A stretch of 64,000 nucleotides of DNA, taken from Paenibacillus sp. FSL H8-0048. GTDB taxonomy: Bacteria; Bacillota; Bacilli; Paenibacillales; Paenibacillaceae. Shown in pieces: positions 62,119 to 64,000 of this stretch. The stretch covers positions 2,046,001 through 2,110,000 of the forward strand of contig NZ_JBBODF010000001.1 in the NCBI RefSeq assembly GCF_038002825.1. The letters are read 5' to 3'. A program made the position numbers and the translations under genes. Under the pieces are notes generated by a model. The model ran no database searches, had not been told where the DNA came from, and was given only the letters and a program-made list of their open reading frames with translations. The first letter of the stretch is position 1, and the number at the start of each line of letters is the position of its first letter.

Positions 62119-62787
62119 GGGGGAGCGGAGATTGGAGAGCGGGCATGGTGGAACGGGGGCGGGGAATGGAGAGCGAGTCCGGTGGAGCGGGAACGGGAAA
62201 CGAGAGAAAGATGCATGAAGGAGTAGCTGGTATCAGTTACGCGCACGGTACAGGGAACCAGGAACGGAGGCATGGGTACTGTAATTGGGGATGGGAGCAG
62301 AAACTGGGCATCGGGAGCGGCTCCCCAGCAAACATATGGCCTGTCCATTTTACCGACGCACCCTTCTCCATCACAGGCGACGGGTGCCTGCCGCAAACAA
62401 TTGGAAAAACGTAGAAAAACGTATCTTATTTCGCCGGTTTCTCAAAAATATCGGGCAGCAAGTGGTTTTTGTACATTTATTCCAGCTACTTTTCGCTACT
62501 TTGGAAGATATGTGCGAATTAAGTGTTGTTTCTCCAACTGTTGTTCAAACAGAGGGCCTTCGTTCAACAGACAAGTGTACAAAATCCACCTATTTCGCTT
62601 TACAGTAACTCCTTACTTGTCCGAACGCCCCCTCCTTCCCCTGCAGCAGCTAAAAATAACCATAAACCCAAAAAACAACCATACAATAACCCGCAAATCC
62701 ATTCATCCCGCCGGCTCTAGCTCCGACAATTGCTCAGGTACTTTGCGCAGAACAAAGCATGAGTAATATTACCTTCGTGTGAACACA
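62119..62787. other. Intergenic region without a supported gene
   Basis: First 280 bases are G/A-rich (GGAGCGG/GGGAACGGG-type repeats); the rest is AT-rich. Open frames here (up to ~160 codons) have no good start or family pattern. No terminator stem was found right after the phospholipase gene. Confidence 0.5.
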
Positions 62788-62966
62788 ATGTATGCTATTT
62801 TTGCCATACATTTGGTTTATATGCCTGCTTGCGAATCAATCTATGCTATTTTTCACATACATTTGGTGCACATACCTGCTTGCGAGCATAATGAATACTG
62901 TTTTTCACATACATTTGGTCCATTTGCCTGCTTGCGAGCACAATGTATGCTGTTTTTCACATACAT
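62788..62966. repeat. Four-copy array of ATGTATGC-type hairpins, 51-52 bp period
   Basis: Copies start at 62788, 62839, 62891 and 62943 (spacings 51, 52, 52). Each keeps a variant of ATGTATGC, a T-rich loop and (G/A)CATACAT, followed by TTGGT and a GCCTGCTTGCGA-type connector. The connectors differ from those at 40507, while period and arms are the same. Confidence 0.9.
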
Positions 62967-63087
62967 TCAGCCTTCAGTCACATTCAGCATCAAAGTCATT
63001 CTAAGAATCATTCCAAGAACTCATATCTACAGTTTCACACTCACTTCTCCACAGTAGCAGGAAACTATAGTTTCCTATTATAATCGC

Positions 63088-63109
63088 AAAAAAGCCCGGT
63101 TCCCCGGGC
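63088..63109 (-). terminator. Terminator after the Pro/Glu-rich gene
   Basis: GCCCGG, TTC, CCCGGGC with a six-T run on the minus strand. It lies 48 bases after the stop of the small gene. Confidence 0.7.
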
Positions 63110-63156
63110 GCTCAGCATAATCTTTACATTATCCTTCTGTCAGACAGCATTCCAGC

Positions 63157-63348
63157 TTACAGTGGATCAGCATTCGGAAGAATCTCCGGCGGGGCTGGAG
63201 GAATAATCTCGGGCTGCTCCGGCGGTACGATTTCGGGATGCTTCTCCGGTACAATCTCCGGCGGGATCACAACCGGCTCCGGGAGGATATCCGGCTTTAC
63301 ATCGGGGACAACCTTCGGCGGAACCTCTGGCGGCAGATCTTTACTCAT
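63157..63348 (-). CDS. Tiny Pro/Glu-rich repeat protein
   Basis: 63 residues: MSKDLPPEVPPKVVPDVKPD followed by repeated PEIVPP/PEIIPP units and an end PEILPNADPL. The ATG at 63348 has an excellent ribosome binding site (GGAGG, nine bases). No signal peptide or membrane segment. The proline every second or third residue would give an extended PPII-type rod. Own terminator downstream. No family recognised; it may be a spacer or binding peptide. Confidence 0.7.
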   Translation of the reverse strand: MSKDLPPEVPPKVVPDVKPDILPEPVVIPPEIVPEKHPEIVPPEQPEIIPPAPPEILPNADPL

Positions 63349-63676
63349 CTCCTTATACCTCCTTCATTCCTGATACCTCATGTATACCCGTTCCGCTCCT
63401 CCCTTAACCTTGTTGCCCTAGCCCCCTTGTCCTCTCTACTCCCCTCTCCTCCTCCTTGGTCCTCCCTAGTCTTCCCTAGTCTTCCCTTACCCTACCTACT
63501 CCTCCCTACTCCTACCTACTCCTTCTACTCCTCCCTTACCCTCCTTACTCCTCCGGGTTCCCACCGACCCTCCCTGCAAAATCCCCGCTTCATGCGAGAT
63601 GTTTAACCTGCGGTTGATCTCCAAGTAATAGTTGGTTGTTAAGATCAAGGCAACAAGATTACTGGGAGGGATACCG
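63349..63676. other. Pyrimidine-rich low-complexity intergenic region
   Basis: From about 63405 to 63560 the plus strand is almost pure C/T, with repeated CTCCTCC, CTACTCC and CCTAGTCTTCC units. No gene is supported. Length changes by slippage are likely. Confidence 0.75.
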
Positions 63677-64000
63677 ATGCGTCTGGCTCTATTCACGGAC
63701 ACTTTTCTTCCGCAGACGAATGGCGTTGCCCGTACACTCGGCCGGCTGACCGGCCATCTGCACCGCCGGGGAATTGAACATCTGCTGTTCACGCCAAAAT
63801 CAGCCCCGGAGAGCAGCTACCCCGATCCTGTCAGACCCGTGGCCAGCATCCCCTTTTTCCTGTATCCCGAGTGCAGACTGGCCCTGCCCGGTATGTCCTC
63901 CATGCAGAGTGAACTGGCTGCCTTCGCCCCCGACCTGCTCCATCTCGCCACCCCGTTCAATATCGGCTTAACCGGTCTCCGGTATGCCCGCAAGCAGCAG
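63677..64000 (+). CDS. GT4 glycosyltransferase, N-terminal part
   Basis: 108 codons, open at the window end; ATG 63677 after GGGAGGGATACCG. MRLALFTDTFLPQTNGVART and LGRLTGHLHRRGIEHLLFTP are typical of the acceptor domain of family 4 transferases (diacylglycerol glucosyltransferase / MgtA-like). The catalytic C-terminal domain is beyond the window. Confidence 0.85.
   Translation, partial: MRLALFTDTFLPQTNGVARTLGRLTGHLHRRGIEHLLFTPKSAPESSYPDPVRPVASIPFFLYPECRLALPGMSSMQSELAAFAPDLLHLATPFNIGLTGLRYARKQQ

Noticed and set aside
62272..62766. 164-codon plus-strand open frame after the phospholipase gene
   Set aside because: Composition changes midway, no start signal and no recognisable motif; probably chance.

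Overview
The window reads as chromosome of a Gram-positive Bacillota, most likely Paenibacillus or a close relative. The grounds are strong GGAGG-type ribosome binding sites with several TTG/GTG starts, a moderately GC-rich core (by eye), YesM/YesN-type two-component regulation of a sugar ABC importer, several copper-amine-oxidase-N-terminal (stalk) proteins, and a firmicute-like set of housekeeping genes. No rRNA, tRNA, CRISPR array, transposase or prophage was seen.

Positions 1-31759 are one long minus-strand island. Read in the direction of transcription it opens with a Tad-type pilus/secretion locus: CpaE-like ATPase, CpaB/SAF protein, TadZ-like protein, TadA ATPase, TadB, TadC, a small pilin-like protein and two pseudopilin-like membrane proteins. 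With gaps of only tens of bases it runs into type VII secretion genes: a YukD/EsaB ubiquitin-like protein, a DUF5050-like propeller protein, a 1297-residue three-ATPase EssC/EccC motor and two WXG100 proteins. A CHAP/lysozyme-like cell-wall hydrolase, a lipoprotein and cell-surface proteins follow, then polymorphic toxin cassettes with immunity genes. EsaA, EssA and EssB are not seen. A prepilin peptidase gene is divergent at 31917. The joining of Tad machinery and a WXG100/EssC system in one transcription unit is the most interesting feature of the window.

The toxin end (1-13923) has been heavily rearranged. One intact full-length toxin (3943-6081, CdiA-like tRNase tip) stands beside an N-terminally truncated orphan cassette (1544-3352, nuclease-like tip), a copy with a one-base frameshift (11517-13659) and a decayed restriction-fold-like toxin fragment (10404-10968). 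Each is followed by a different immunity candidate (SitI3-like, Imm22, an alpha-helical protein, a pentapeptide-repeat protein), and extra SUKH/SMI1 and DUF3969-like genes lie at the end. The toxin-surface protein-stalk protein module is duplicated, and the second copy of the 905-residue surface protein has collapsed to a short remnant at 13689-13923. Toxin tips and immunity genes are AT-rich; the shared toxin core is GC-rich.

Positions 32598-46734 hold ordinary genes: deoxynucleoside kinases dgk-dck, a carboxynorspermidine-type polyamine pair, an AraC regulator divergent from an acetyltransferase fusion, clpP with a small Sm-like protein, an ECF sigma factor, a nucleotide-sugar epimerase-like protein, a chemoreceptor and a YdeI-family protein.

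Positions 47627-60089 are an amino-sugar island. The minus strand carries two permeases, a sugar-binding lipoprotein, histidine kinase, response regulator, nagB and nagA. The divergent plus strand carries an SIS protein, an intracellular GH20 hexosaminidase and a GNAT acetyltransferase. Together they suggest sensing, uptake and catabolism of GlcNAc or chito-oligosaccharide-like sugars. The window ends with a methyltransferase, a zinc phospholipase C-like protein, a tiny Pro/Glu-rich protein and the start of a GT4 glycosyltransferase.

Five intergenic regions carry tandem arrays with a 51-52 bp period, built from two unrelated short dyad sequences. The common period, close to five DNA helical turns, is the second notable signal.
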